Shown: piece after piece, positions 25,932 to 33,521 of the stretch | How positions within the stretch are numbered: the first letter of the stretch is position 1 | How the letters are laid out: every line of letters begins with the position of its first letter | Source: Prolixibacteraceae bacterium | GTDB taxonomy: Bacteria; Bacteroidota; Bacteroidia; Bacteroidales; Prolixibacteraceae | Direction: 5' to 3' | DNA: 36,666 bases | NCBI GenBank assembly: GCA_003457135.1 | Contig: DMSQ01000043.1 | Coordinates: 1 to 36,666, forward strand | The notes under the pieces: model-generated | Told to the model about the DNA's origin: nothing | What the model saw: only the letters and a program-made list of their open reading frames with translations | Database searches by the model: none | Translations under genes and position numbers: made by a program

Positions 25932-27005
25932 TTATTCCTGAGCTGTACGGTTCGACAAATAATTCCGCCATTTCACAATTACATTGGCCAAATCATCCGG
26001 AAGCTCCGACTCAAAAATCATTTCCCCGCCGGTTGCCGGATGCACAAAACCCAACATTTGCGCATGCAATGCCTGTCGGGGAATCATGGCAAAACAGTTG
26101 GCAACAAATTGACGGTATTTGGTAAATGTAGTTCCTCTTAAAATTTGGTCGCCACCATAATTGTCGTCATTAAACAGCGGATGGCCAATGTGTTTCATGT
26201 GTACCCTGATCTGATGGGTGCGTCCGGTTTCGAGCCGGCATTCCACCAGATTGACGTAACCCAGACGTTCAATCACCTTGTAGTGAGTAACTGCAGGTTT
26301 GCCGTGTTCACCTTCAGGAAAAACAGTGAAAACCTGCCTGTTTTTCAGGCTGCGTCCGATGTTACCGGTAATGGTACCTTCATTTTCCTTTAAATCGCCC
26401 CACACCAGCGCGACATATCTCCTTTTGGTTGTTTTTTCGAAAAACTGAAGCGACAGGCTTACTTTAGCTTCCGTGGTTTTTGCCACTACCAGCAACCCCG
26501 ATGTATTTTTATCTATGCGATGGATGAGGCCGGGGCGCGGATCGTCGGAATTAAAAAGCGGTAATTCCTTAAAATGCCATGCCAGGGCATTAACCAGGGT
26601 GCCGGAATAATTTCCATGTCCGGGATGCACAACCAGGCCTGCCGGTTTGTTGAGTACGATCAGCGAATCGTCTTCGTAAATAATGTTTAAAGGAATATTC
26701 TCCGGAATGATTTTGAGCTCCCGGCGCGGATAATCCATCATGATGGAGATCTCGTCGCCTGGTTTTACTTTGTAGCTCGATTTTACCGGCAGTTTGTTTA
26801 CCAGAACTTTACCTTCGTCGGCAGCAGACTGCAGACGGCTACGAGAGGCATTCTTCAGGCGGTCGGATAAAAATTTATCAATGCGCAGTAAAGTTTGTCC
26901 GGGGTCAACTACCAGGTTGTAATGTTCAAACAGGATACCGTCTTCAATATCTTCAACATCTTCAATATCATCAAATTCGTAGGTCAATTCGTTTTCGTCA
27001 ATCAT
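25932..27005 (-). CDS. RluA/RluD family rRNA pseudouridine synthase
   Basis: The 357-aa protein has an acidic N-terminal tail (1-25), an S4 RNA-binding domain (about 38-95, TLLRIDKFLSDRL) and a catalytic domain. The motif HRIDKNTSGLLVVAK carries the catalytic Asp165, and ETGRTHQIRVHMKHIGHPL follows. The S4 domain and length match RluD/RluC/YlyB-like enzymes; RluD would modify helix 69 of 23S rRNA, but exact target is not readable. Its start is directly adjacent to the PASTA gene stop (27005/27006), so the two are translationally linked. Confidence 0.94.
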   Translation of the reverse strand: MIDENELTYEFDDIEDVEDIEDGILFEHYNLVVDPGQTLLRIDKFLSDRLKNASRSRLQSAADEGKVLVNKLPVKSSYKVKPGDEISIMMDYPRRELKIIPENIPLNIIYEDDSLIVLNKPAGLVVHPGHGNYSGTLVNALAWHFKELPLFNSDDPRPGLIHRIDKNTSGLLVVAKTTEAKVSLSLQFFEKTTKRRYVALVWGDLKENEGTITGNIGRSLKNRQVFTVFPEGEHGKPAVTHYKVIERLGYVNLVECRLETGRTHQIRVHMKHIGHPLFNDDNYGGDQILRGTTFTKYRQFVANCFAMIPRQALHAQMLGFVHPATGGEMIFESELPDDLANVIVKWRNYLSNRTAQE

Positions 27006-27830
27006 TTAGAAAAATGAGTTTTCAATTGTTACAGTGTCTGGCTTTGCCTGAAGTTTGGTTGGATCGATGGTCAGCCAGATATCTATTGGAGTTCCGTGAA
27101 TCACCTCAAAAACTTCGGTTGGGTCCGGACTTTGTTTGAATATCATCGCTTTGGTTTTCTGGATTTCGTAAAGTACTGATTCGTCGTAGGTAATTGTACC
27201 AATATTCAGGAAAGCTTCTCCCAAAGTGAGTTTGGCTTCGGCCAGACTTCGGCCAAACAGCGTAGGCACCTCGCTGGTTTCCCCGTTTCTGTCGGTTCCT
27301 AAAACCAAGTCAATCACAGTGCCTTTAGGAATCATCTCACCTACCTGAACTGGTATTCCTTTTGCCTTTTGTTCAAGCACGAGATTTGGAAATTCAGAAG
27401 GTTTGTATTCAACATTTCCGGCAATCAGGCCCGAACTTTCAATCAGGTTGATGGCTTGCCGGTACGAAATATCGGTTAGCTGGGGCATTGGTATCATTTC
27501 CTGGCTTATAGCACATAAAGTAACAAATATAGTGCGGTTCTCTTTTACCTTCATTCCGGGTTTAGGGAATTGGTCGAGAACAGTACCAGGGGCAATTTCC
27601 TGAGAGTAAACCGAATCACGAATCTGAAACCGGAGATCCAAATCATACAGTAAGGCTATTGCTTCCTGACTTGTTTTTCCTTTCAGATCGGGTATTTCAA
27701 CGGAGTCGCCGTGGCCGGTGTAGATACGGAGGGCAAGCATAAGCAGTACAATAACGAAAATCGTAATCACCACAACAGCAAGTGCGTTGTACTTAAATGT
27801 TTTGCTTTTAAAAAATTCTTTCAGGGTCAT
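27006..27830 (-). CDS. PASTA-domain membrane-anchored protein
   Basis: The 274-aa protein has one N-terminal membrane span (about 15-35, LAVVVITIFVIVLLMLAL). Three PASTA domains follow on the periplasmic side, opening VEIPDLKGKTSQEA, MIPMPQLTDISYRQA and SEVPTLFGRSLAEA. No kinase domain is attached, unlike PknB proteins. PASTA domains commonly bind peptidoglycan fragments or beta-lactams, which fits the location beside ddl. The start codon lies inside the 3' end of a small PIN relic (27808-27900). A TATTTTTG box is at 27950-27957. Confidence 0.92.
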   Translation of the reverse strand: MTLKEFFKSKTFKYNALAVVVITIFVIVLLMLALRIYTGHGDSVEIPDLKGKTSQEAIALLYDLDLRFQIRDSVYSQEIAPGTVLDQFPKPGMKVKENRTIFVTLCAISQEMIPMPQLTDISYRQAINLIESSGLIAGNVEYKPSEFPNLVLEQKAKGIPVQVGEMIPKGTVIDLVLGTDRNGETSEVPTLFGRSLAEAKLTLGEAFLNIGTITYDESVLYEIQKTKAMIFKQSPDPTEVFEVIHGTPIDIWLTIDPTKLQAKPDTVTIENSFF

Positions 27831-27900
27831 TGGGTTGGGGGTAACTGCGTTGTATTAATGCTGATACAAGAACATTAGTGTCAATGATGATTTTTTGCAT
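27808..27900 (-). pseudogene. PIN-domain N-terminal relic overlapping the PASTA gene start
   Basis: A 30-codon frame from ATG 27900 reads MQKIIIDTNVLVSALIQRSY and then ends at TAA 27808-27810. The first 20 residues are a textbook PIN-domain N-terminus, with strand 1, the catalytic Asp of IDTN and the first helix. A full PIN toxin has about 130 residues. The homology stops about 10 bp before the PASTA start codon and the frame runs into that gene out of phase. It looks like a toxin gene deleted back to its first helix. Confidence 0.7.
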
Positions 27901-28012
27901 TTTTTCTGACAGCTTTTACTTCCATGTCTTTGCGATGACTTTTCAACATCAAAAATATAAATTTTTCCGGTTTAAAATCCGGTATCGTTTTGGATAATAG
28001 TATAAACACAAA

Positions 28013-28040
28013 AAGGTAAAGAAAATTCATTCTTTACCTT
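28013..28040 (-). terminator. Terminator of rpmH
   Basis: A perfect 11-bp inverted repeat AAGGTAAAGAA (28013-28023) with TTCTTTACCTT (28030-28040) lies 33 bp past the rpmH stop. On the minus strand the stem ends in a short T-run (TTTTTGTG). The stem is AT-rich, so termination may be partial. Confidence 0.65.
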
Positions 28041-28073
28041 CTGTATATTGTTAGAAGTCTGAAAGTCTTCGGC

Positions 28074-28232
28074 TTATCTTTTGTGACTTGGTTCGTCAGA
28101 AACGGTCAGTTTTTTTCTTCCTTTTGCACGGCGGGCTTTTATTACTTTACGCCCTGCTACAGTTGACATTCTCTCTCTGAAACCGTGTTTATTTTTTCTT
28201 TTTCTGTTTGATGGCTGAAATGTCCTTTTCAT
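28074..28232 (-). CDS. rpmH: 50S ribosomal protein L34
   Basis: A 52-aa basic protein begins MKRTFQPSNRKRKNKHGFRE and continues RMSTVAGRKVIKARRAKGR, the universal L34 sequence. It ends in a short Bacteroidota-type tail (KKLTVSDEPSHKR). It sits in its own transcription unit, with a full consensus promoter about 100 bp upstream and a hairpin terminator downstream. It lies between rsmG and the PASTA gene. Confidence 0.98.
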   Translation of the reverse strand: MKRTFQPSNRKRKNKHGFRERMSTVAGRKVIKARRAKGRKKLTVSDEPSHKR

Positions 28233-28332
28233 ATGTCAGTAATTTGTTTTTTATATGCCATATGGAACTCGCCCAAGGGCTCGTTACATCGGTATCTTTT
28301 TAAATGATCGTATTCGTTTTTAATTCGGACTG

Positions 28333-28363
28333 CAAAAATAGTCCTTTTTTAATATCCTGCAAA
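28333..28363 (-). promoter_or_regulatory. Consensus Bacteroidota promoter for rpmH
   Basis: On the minus strand TTTG (28360-28363), a 19-nt spacer and TATTTTTG (28333-28340) match the TTTG-N19-TAnnTTTG consensus exactly. The predicted leader is about 95 nt and contains a GAGCCCTTGGGCGAG inverted repeat (28266-28280), a possible autoregulatory site. Confidence 0.8.
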
Positions 28364-28380
28364 CCAAACTTATCTTTATT

Positions 28381-29010
28381 TTACTTATTTTTTAAAGTCA
28401 TGTGGATCAGTCTTTTGGTTTCAAAAAATTCTTCCTGGAAAAAGCTCTGAAGATTGTAAACTTTGAGGTGCTGTTTATATGGACTGATTTCTTCCTCAAA
28501 ATCGCCTCCTTTCAGGTAAAGTATTCCATTGGGCAAGTCGTTCATGTTTTGACCTGACACTTTGGAGCGGACCAGATCTACAAAGCTGGGGAAAGCTGTA
28601 ACGGCGCGGCTTACGACAAAATCGAATTTATCTTTTACATCTTCAGCACGCATTTGTTTGGCTTTCACATTCAACAGGTTTAATGCAGAAGCGACTTCAC
28701 CCGCAACTTTTATTTTTTTCCCTATGGAGTCAATGAGCACAAATGAAGTTTCAGGAAAGAGGATGGCCAGCGGAATACCCGGAAATCCGCCACCGGTGCC
28801 GACATCCAAAACCGTGGTTCCGGGCCTGAACTGAATAATTTTGGCAATAGCAAGCGAATGCAGTACATGCCGTTCGTAAAGATACCCGATGTCTTTTCTT
28901 GAAATGACATTGATTTTGGAGTTCCATTCCTCGTACAAGGAGCCTAACCGGCCAAATTGATCCAGTTGCTGATCGGTAAGAGCAGTAAAATATTTAGTTA
29001 CGATTTCCAT
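28381..29010 (-). CDS. rsmG: 16S rRNA (guanine-N7) methyltransferase RsmG (GidB)
   Basis: I chose ATG 29010 (209 aa); the longer frame uses a TTG inside the upstream sigma gene. The SAM-binding motif is VLDVGTGGGFPGIPLAI, followed by LIDSIGKKIKVA and VVSRAVTAFP, which are diagnostic for RsmG. It methylates G527 of 16S rRNA. It follows the ECF sigma gene with a 22-bp gap and is likely co-transcribed with it. Confidence 0.95.
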   Translation of the reverse strand: MEIVTKYFTALTDQQLDQFGRLGSLYEEWNSKINVISRKDIGYLYERHVLHSLAIAKIIQFRPGTTVLDVGTGGGFPGIPLAILFPETSFVLIDSIGKKIKVAGEVASALNLLNVKAKQMRAEDVKDKFDFVVSRAVTAFPSFVDLVRSKVSGQNMNDLPNGILYLKGGDFEEEISPYKQHLKVYNLQSFFQEEFFETKRLIHMTLKNK

Positions 29011-29032
29011 CCTGTAATTATGGGTTAAACTA

Positions 29033-29641
29033 TTATTCGTGCTCGTCAATCTCGGTAGATTCGATCATTTTAAAGAGCATTTCGCGGGCCCTGAAAAGTT
29101 GGGCTTTTACGGTTCCCAGGGGTAAATTGAGTTCTTTTGCAATTTCTTCGTACGAAAACTCACGAAAATAGCGAAGCTCGACCAGAATGCGGTATCTGGG
29201 TTTTAAGCGGTGTACAATTTTGCGCATTAGAAATGCCTTCTGAATCCGGATCAGTTTTTCTTCCGGGTTGGGTTCTGTTGAACGAAGTTTGACCGGGGAA
29301 TCATTATCACCATTCTCATGATTATTCTCAATTGAAATATAAACACCTCTTCGTTTTCTCAGAAAATCGATGCAGTTGTTGGTGGCAATTTTAAATAACC
29401 AGGTACTGAATGCATAATTGGGCGAGTACTGGTGAAGATTTTTAAAAGCTTTGCCAAATGCTTCAAGGGTCAGATCCTCAGCATCGTTTTTGTTATTGAC
29501 CATTTTCAGGAGCATAAAATAAATAGCATCCTTGTAACGGACCATAAGTTTGGCAAACGCTTTTTCTTCGCCTGCCAGTGCGGCTTCTACCAGTCGAAAA
29601 TCGTACTGAGCTTTATCGGATAGTTGAGGATTTAGTTCCAT
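29033..29641 (-). CDS. ECF sigma factor (RpoE/SigW-like)
   Basis: I chose ATG 29641 (202 aa), which overlaps the glycosyltransferase 3' end by 10 bp; a GTG 14 codons upstream is also open. Region 2 reads FAKLMVRYKDAIYFMLLKMV and DAEDLTLEAFGKAF. Region 4 reads LKPRYRILVELRYFREFSYE and IAKELNLPLGTVKAQLFRA. There is no FecR-like or other evident anti-sigma gene beside it, in contrast to the sigma factor at 16456-17046. In Bacteroidota this type often acts as a housekeeping-like ECF factor. Confidence 0.94.
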   Translation of the reverse strand: MELNPQLSDKAQYDFRLVEAALAGEEKAFAKLMVRYKDAIYFMLLKMVNNKNDAEDLTLEAFGKAFKNLHQYSPNYAFSTWLFKIATNNCIDFLRKRRGVYISIENNHENGDNDSPVKLRSTEPNPEEKLIRIQKAFLMRKIVHRLKPRYRILVELRYFREFSYEEIAKELNLPLGTVKAQLFRAREMLFKMIESTEIDEHE

Positions 29642-30768
29642 CTGCTTCTTCGGTGAATGATGTACATTGACCAAAAAAACCACCAGTTAATGATTGGTTT
29701 AATTAAAATGTACACTAACGAAGATAAGAATATTTTTCGTTCGTTGAGCCGGTTTATAAGCATTTTAACAATAATTGCGAGAAGAACTATATAAATAACA
29801 GGAAGTGACAAAATGGTAATCCAGTATTCGGGATGAATGATAATTATTGCCGCAGATAATGCCGTCAATATCACCCTGGTTAGATCGTCGGTAAACAAAC
29901 TGATTTTTTTGGACCACGAAAGACTTTGCCTGATTTGAACTCCTTTTTTTAGCAACTTGATGTGGTCGCCCCTGTCGTCTTCAATGTGCTCGCGTAGGGT
30001 CAATTCAGGATCGGTCGTTATTTTAACTTTCCCCTTTTTGAAATTTTCGTTAAAAATCAATTCGAGGTTGGCGAAATTCCGGTTCAGTTTATTCCTGAAC
30101 CCGAGGGTTTCGAAATACAGCGATTTTTTAAAAAGAATATTGTTTTCGTTGAAAACAAAAGGCCTACCGGCAAGTGTCCATGCCCCGCTGATGAGGAATT
30201 GGTTAAAACGTTCCATGCGGCAGATCAAATTCCGGTATCCCTTAAATCGTTCAACGTTGGTGTAGGCAATTACTGCATCAGTTTCCGGGTTGATAAGGCC
30301 ATTGAGCCGCGATAACCAATTTGCATGAATAGCGCCGGTTGATGAAGTCAGCAGGATAATCCAGGGTGATGTTGCTCCTTTCAATCCAATATTAATGACT
30401 TGTTTTTCCGCAAACCGGGTTTCCTGGCTCAGGCTGGTCACTTTGAGCTTGGGATTGGATTCTGCCAGCTTATTCAGAATTTCGAGAGTATTGTCTTCGG
30501 AACATTCATTGATCACCAAAAGCTGATAATCTTCAGATTCAAATTCGGTAAATTTCGCCAGGATTTCGCGGATCCGTCCTTCCTCATTTCTGACAGGCAA
30601 GATAATCGTAACTGGTTTTGAGCTTTGATTTGGCAGATTATCCTGATGAAGAGCAAGTTTCAGATAGTACCTGAGTAAATAATAAACCTGGATAAAAAAC
30701 ACGAGTACCAGAGAACCCAGCAACACCATATCGCTGATAGTGAGTATTCGAAAATCTATAATCTTCAC
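29632..30768 (-). CDS. Membrane glycosyltransferase, GT2-like, with altered acidic motifs
   Basis: The 378-aa protein has an N-terminal membrane span (about 14-36), a GT-A type domain (about 52-260, PVTIILPVRNEEGRIREIL) and C-terminal spans (about 295-365). It should act on the inner face of the cytoplasmic membrane. The canonical DDxSxD segment is VINECSEDNT (84-93), and the usual TDxD metal-binding motif at 140-145 reads LTSSTG. So the key Asp residues are replaced. It may use another metal-binding arrangement or be inactive. It is upstream of the ECF sigma gene and overlaps it slightly. Confidence 0.85.
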   Translation of the reverse strand: MKIIDFRILTISDMVLLGSLVLVFFIQVYYLLRYYLKLALHQDNLPNQSSKPVTIILPVRNEEGRIREILAKFTEFESEDYQLLVINECSEDNTLEILNKLAESNPKLKVTSLSQETRFAEKQVINIGLKGATSPWIILLTSSTGAIHANWLSRLNGLINPETDAVIAYTNVERFKGYRNLICRMERFNQFLISGAWTLAGRPFVFNENNILFKKSLYFETLGFRNKLNRNFANLELIFNENFKKGKVKITTDPELTLREHIEDDRGDHIKLLKKGVQIRQSLSWSKKISLFTDDLTRVILTALSAAIIIIHPEYWITILSLPVIYIVLLAIIVKMLINRLNERKIFLSSLVYILIKPIINWWFFWSMYIIHRRSRWN

Positions 30769-30914
30769 GTCGGAATTACTTAGTCAATAAATAGGTTTGC
30801 ATCAAAATGAATTGGCGCAAAAATAGTAAACCTGACGGCTATATCCTTCATATTTTTAATTAGATTTAACAATTGCCTGTATGGCCGGCATTCTACTCAT
30901 TCCACTTTTATGCC

Positions 30915-30922
30915 TATCTTTG
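30915..30922 (+). promoter_or_regulatory. -7 box of a possible tgt promoter
   Basis: TATCTTTG matches TAnnTTTG 22 bp upstream of the tgt ATG. No convincing TTTG box lies 17-21 nt upstream, so only half a promoter is visible. Confidence 0.4.
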
Positions 30923-30943
30923 GGCACTCAATAAATTCGGTTC

Positions 30944-32074
30944 ATGCATTTTGACCTTTTAAATACCGCTGACGGAAGCAAAGCAAGGGCAGGTTCTGTT
31001 ACAACCGGCCACGGATCAATTGAAACCCCCATTTTTATGCCAGTTGGTACTGCCGGTTCAGTGAAAGGAATCCACAATAAAGATTTGAAGGACGATATCG
31101 GCGCGCAAATCATTCTCGGAAATACGTATCATTTATACCTGCGACCAGGTTTACCGATTATTGAACAAGCCGGAGGCTTGCATAAATTTAATGGTTGGGA
31201 TGGCCCTATATTGACTGATAGCGGTGGTTATCAGGTATTTTCTCTAAGCGACATCAGGAAGTTAACCGAAGAAGGAACAAAATTTCAATCGCACATTGAT
31301 GGTTCTGCGCATTTATTCACTCCTGAAAATGTGATTGATACCCAGCGTACTATTGGCGCTGATATCATTATGGCTTTCGATGAGTGTACGCCCGGCGATG
31401 CCGATTATGAATATGCCCGGAAGTCTTTGGAAATGACCCAACGCTGGCTCGACCGTTGCTGGGACCAATTCGGGAAATCTGCACCCAAATACGGTTATTC
31501 ACAATCACTTTTTCCCATTGTTCAGGGTGGTGTTTATCCTGATTTGCGTACTATTGCGGCACAAAACGTTTTGCAGTACGGGAGCGATGGATATGCCATC
31601 GGAGGCCTCTCGGTAGGTGAGTCCGAGAAGGATATGTATGCCATGATTGAGGTCGTAAATGAAATACTTCCGGAGAATAAAGCGCGTTACCTCATGGGGG
31701 TTGGTACTCCGGTTAATATTCTGGAAGGGATTGATCGTGGTATTGATATGTTTGATTGTGTAATGCCTACCCGCAACGGGCGAAACGGAATGCTTTTCAC
31801 ACAGAAAGGTATTATGAACATGCGGAATAAAAAATGGGCCGACGATTTTTCGCCTGTTGATCAGGATGGAACTTCGTTTGTTGATCATCAATACAGCCGG
31901 GCATTTTTGCGCCATCTGGTTATTTCAGGCGAAATGCTGGGAGCGCAGATTGCCAGTCAGCACAACCTTGCTTTTTACCTCTGGCTGGTTAAAGAAGCGC
32001 GGAAGCACATCCTGGCGAATACGTTTAAGAGTTGGAAAGAAGAAATGGTCATGCAACTCTCAACACGCTTGTAA
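30944..32074 (+). CDS. tgt: tRNA-guanine transglycosylase lacking zinc-site cysteines
   Basis: The 376-aa protein is a bacterial Tgt, which exchanges guanine 34 of GUN-anticodon tRNAs for the queuine precursor preQ1. Asp92 (LTDSGGYQVF) and the nucleophile Asp271 (MFDCVMPTR) are present. The zinc site is not: aligned to the usual C-x-C-x2-C (E. coli CDCYTC), the three cysteines correspond to Gly309, Ser311 and Asp314 (DGTSFVDHQYSRAF). Only His340 (SQHNLAFY) remains. The rest of the domain is well conserved, so the enzyme is probably functional without structural zinc. It is followed after 11 bp by the lptG-type gene. Confidence 0.95.
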   Translation: MHFDLLNTADGSKARAGSVTTGHGSIETPIFMPVGTAGSVKGIHNKDLKDDIGAQIILGNTYHLYLRPGLPIIEQAGGLHKFNGWDGPILTDSGGYQVFSLSDIRKLTEEGTKFQSHIDGSAHLFTPENVIDTQRTIGADIIMAFDECTPGDADYEYARKSLEMTQRWLDRCWDQFGKSAPKYGYSQSLFPIVQGGVYPDLRTIAAQNVLQYGSDGYAIGGLSVGESEKDMYAMIEVVNEILPENKARYLMGVGTPVNILEGIDRGIDMFDCVMPTRNGRNGMLFTQKGIMNMRNKKWADDFSPVDQDGTSFVDHQYSRAFLRHLVISGEMLGAQIASQHNLAFYLWLVKEARKHILANTFKSWKEEMVMQLSTRL

Positions 32075-32085
32075 AACTCTGATTT

Positions 32086-33162
32086 ATGCTGAATAAAATT
32101 GATTTCTATATTATCAGGAAGTTTCTCGGGACATTTTTTTACGCCATCGCATTGATTATTAGTATTTCAATCGTTTTCGACATTTCTGAAAAATTAGATG
32201 ATTATATGTCGAGTGATGTTACGATAAATTCGATCATCTTCGATTATTACGTCAATTTCATTCCATATTTTGCCAACCTTTTCAGCGGACTTTTTACTTT
32301 TATTGCTGTTATCTACTTTACATCAAAACTTGCTTACAATACCGAAATTATTGCGATCCTGAGCAGTGGCGTTTCATATAACCGGCTGATGCGGCCGTAT
32401 GTGGTGGGGGCGACAGTCATTGTTTTGTTTTCCTATTTGCTTGGAAATTATATAATTCCCCCCACCAATAAGAAAAGGGTTGATTTCACAAACAGGTATA
32501 TCGGAACCCGGAAAGTAGGTTCCGAACGTAACATCCACAGGCAAATTGAACCGGGTGTATTTGTTTTTATGAGTTCATATTCTTCAACACTGGATGTTGG
32601 CCACGATTTTACCATTGAGAAATTTACTGACCGAAAGCTTGTTTCGAAACTGGCTGCCCGCTCTATAAAGTGGGATCGCGAAAAGAAGATTTGGATTGCT
32701 TCAGATTATACCATCAGAACCATAGATGGATATGCGGAAAAGATAAGGATCGGTTCCCAAATTGACACCTTGTTGAACATGGTTCCCGACGATTATCAGG
32801 TCGTTGAGAACATTGTGGAAACGATGACCTTGCCTGTCTTAAATGAAGCAATAAGCACGCTAAGGCTTCGCGGAGTAAATACCATTGATTATGAGATAGA
32901 GAAACATAAACGGCGTTCCGGACCGTTTTCAGCATTTATTCTTACCATTATTGGAGCATCGCTTGCTTCACGGAAAATTAAAGGCGGTATTGGATTTCAC
33001 CTGGGTCTTGGCCTTTTGCTGAGTTTTTCATACATTATGTTTATGCAGGTCACTACTGTTTTTGCAACCAGTGCATTGCTTGCCCCCTGGCTGGCCATGT
33101 GGATACCAAATATTTTGTATGGCGCACTCGCTTTCTACCTTTACCGGCGGGCGGCAAAATAG
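32086..33162 (+). CDS. LptF/LptG family permease (YjgP/YjgQ)
   Basis: The 358-aa protein has membrane spans at about 10-30, 58-78, 100-120 and three near the C-terminus (about 284-352), with a periplasmic domain between. The opening LNKIDFYIIRKFLGTFFYAI and the segment KHKRRSGPFSAFILTIIGASLASRKIKGG split over 275-305 are typical. It forms part of the ABC exporter that extracts LPS from the inner membrane. Whether it is LptF or LptG cannot be settled; in Bacteroidota the copy beside tgt is usually of this type. It shares an operon with tgt. Confidence 0.92.
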   Translation: MLNKIDFYIIRKFLGTFFYAIALIISISIVFDISEKLDDYMSSDVTINSIIFDYYVNFIPYFANLFSGLFTFIAVIYFTSKLAYNTEIIAILSSGVSYNRLMRPYVVGATVIVLFSYLLGNYIIPPTNKKRVDFTNRYIGTRKVGSERNIHRQIEPGVFVFMSSYSSTLDVGHDFTIEKFTDRKLVSKLAARSIKWDREKKIWIASDYTIRTIDGYAEKIRIGSQIDTLLNMVPDDYQVVENIVETMTLPVLNEAISTLRLRGVNTIDYEIEKHKRRSGPFSAFILTIIGASLASRKIKGGIGFHLGLGLLLSFSYIMFMQVTTVFATSALLAPWLAMWIPNILYGALAFYLYRRAAK

Positions 33163-33521
33163 CTTTTAAAATTCAACCGTCAGTAAATTAGTTCAAAAAA
33201 AAATTCACAAGCGAAGGAGCCTATTTATTAACAAATGTTTTATAAAACACAACAGGCAATAAAAATTTGATAATTTTGTCGCTTCAATACTATAAATAAT
33301 AGACGCAATTTAATGTCGTATTTTATTATTTACTCACCCCGAAGTCCGCAAGCGGACTTCCCCCCTCTCTTCAAGAAGAGAGGGGCAAAGCATCGCAGAT
33401 GCGACGGGGTGAGTCAGGATATTAGTCGAATGAAAGTGCGACATATTTATTCTTTTAACTTAGAAAATGTAATTTGAATTTATTGCCTGAGATTAATTTT
33501 TTAATCAAAAAAACAAAATCT
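33163..33521. other. Intergenic region containing a structured repeat
   Basis: No gene is supported in these 359 bp. The left half is AT-rich and includes a TAATTTTG box (33271-33278) that could belong to a promoter for the carboxylase genes, though no -33 box is evident. The right half contains the cloverleaf element described separately. A TTG-started extension of the carboxylase frame (33474) is not favoured. Confidence 0.6.
33332..33414. repeat. Cloverleaf-forming palindromic element
   Basis: The outer stem pairs ACTCACCCCG (33332-33341) with CGGGGTGAGT (33405-33414). Three hairpins lie inside: GAAGTCCGC with GCGGACTTC (33341-33360), CCCCTCTCTT with AAGAGAGGGG (33362-33385) and GCATC with GATGC (33390-33402). 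A looser outer pair ATGTCG (33313-33318) and CGACAT (33439-33444) may extend it to about 132 bp. The design resembles a miniature mobile or REP-type element rather than a tRNA. Confidence 0.8.

Noticed and set aside
28381..29049. Longer rsmG start at a TTG within the upstream sigma gene
   Set aside because: The ATG at 29010 gives the normal RsmG N-terminus (MEIVTKYF) and length.
33332..33414. tRNA gene
   Set aside because: The cloverleaf has a GC-rich outer stem and three arms but no T-loop, D-loop or anticodon-arm consensus, and arm 1 has almost no loop.
33474..33521. N-terminal extension of the carboxylase from a TTG
   Set aside because: The extension (rich in Ile, Leu and Lys) is not part of the family, and ATG 33522 starts the conserved region.
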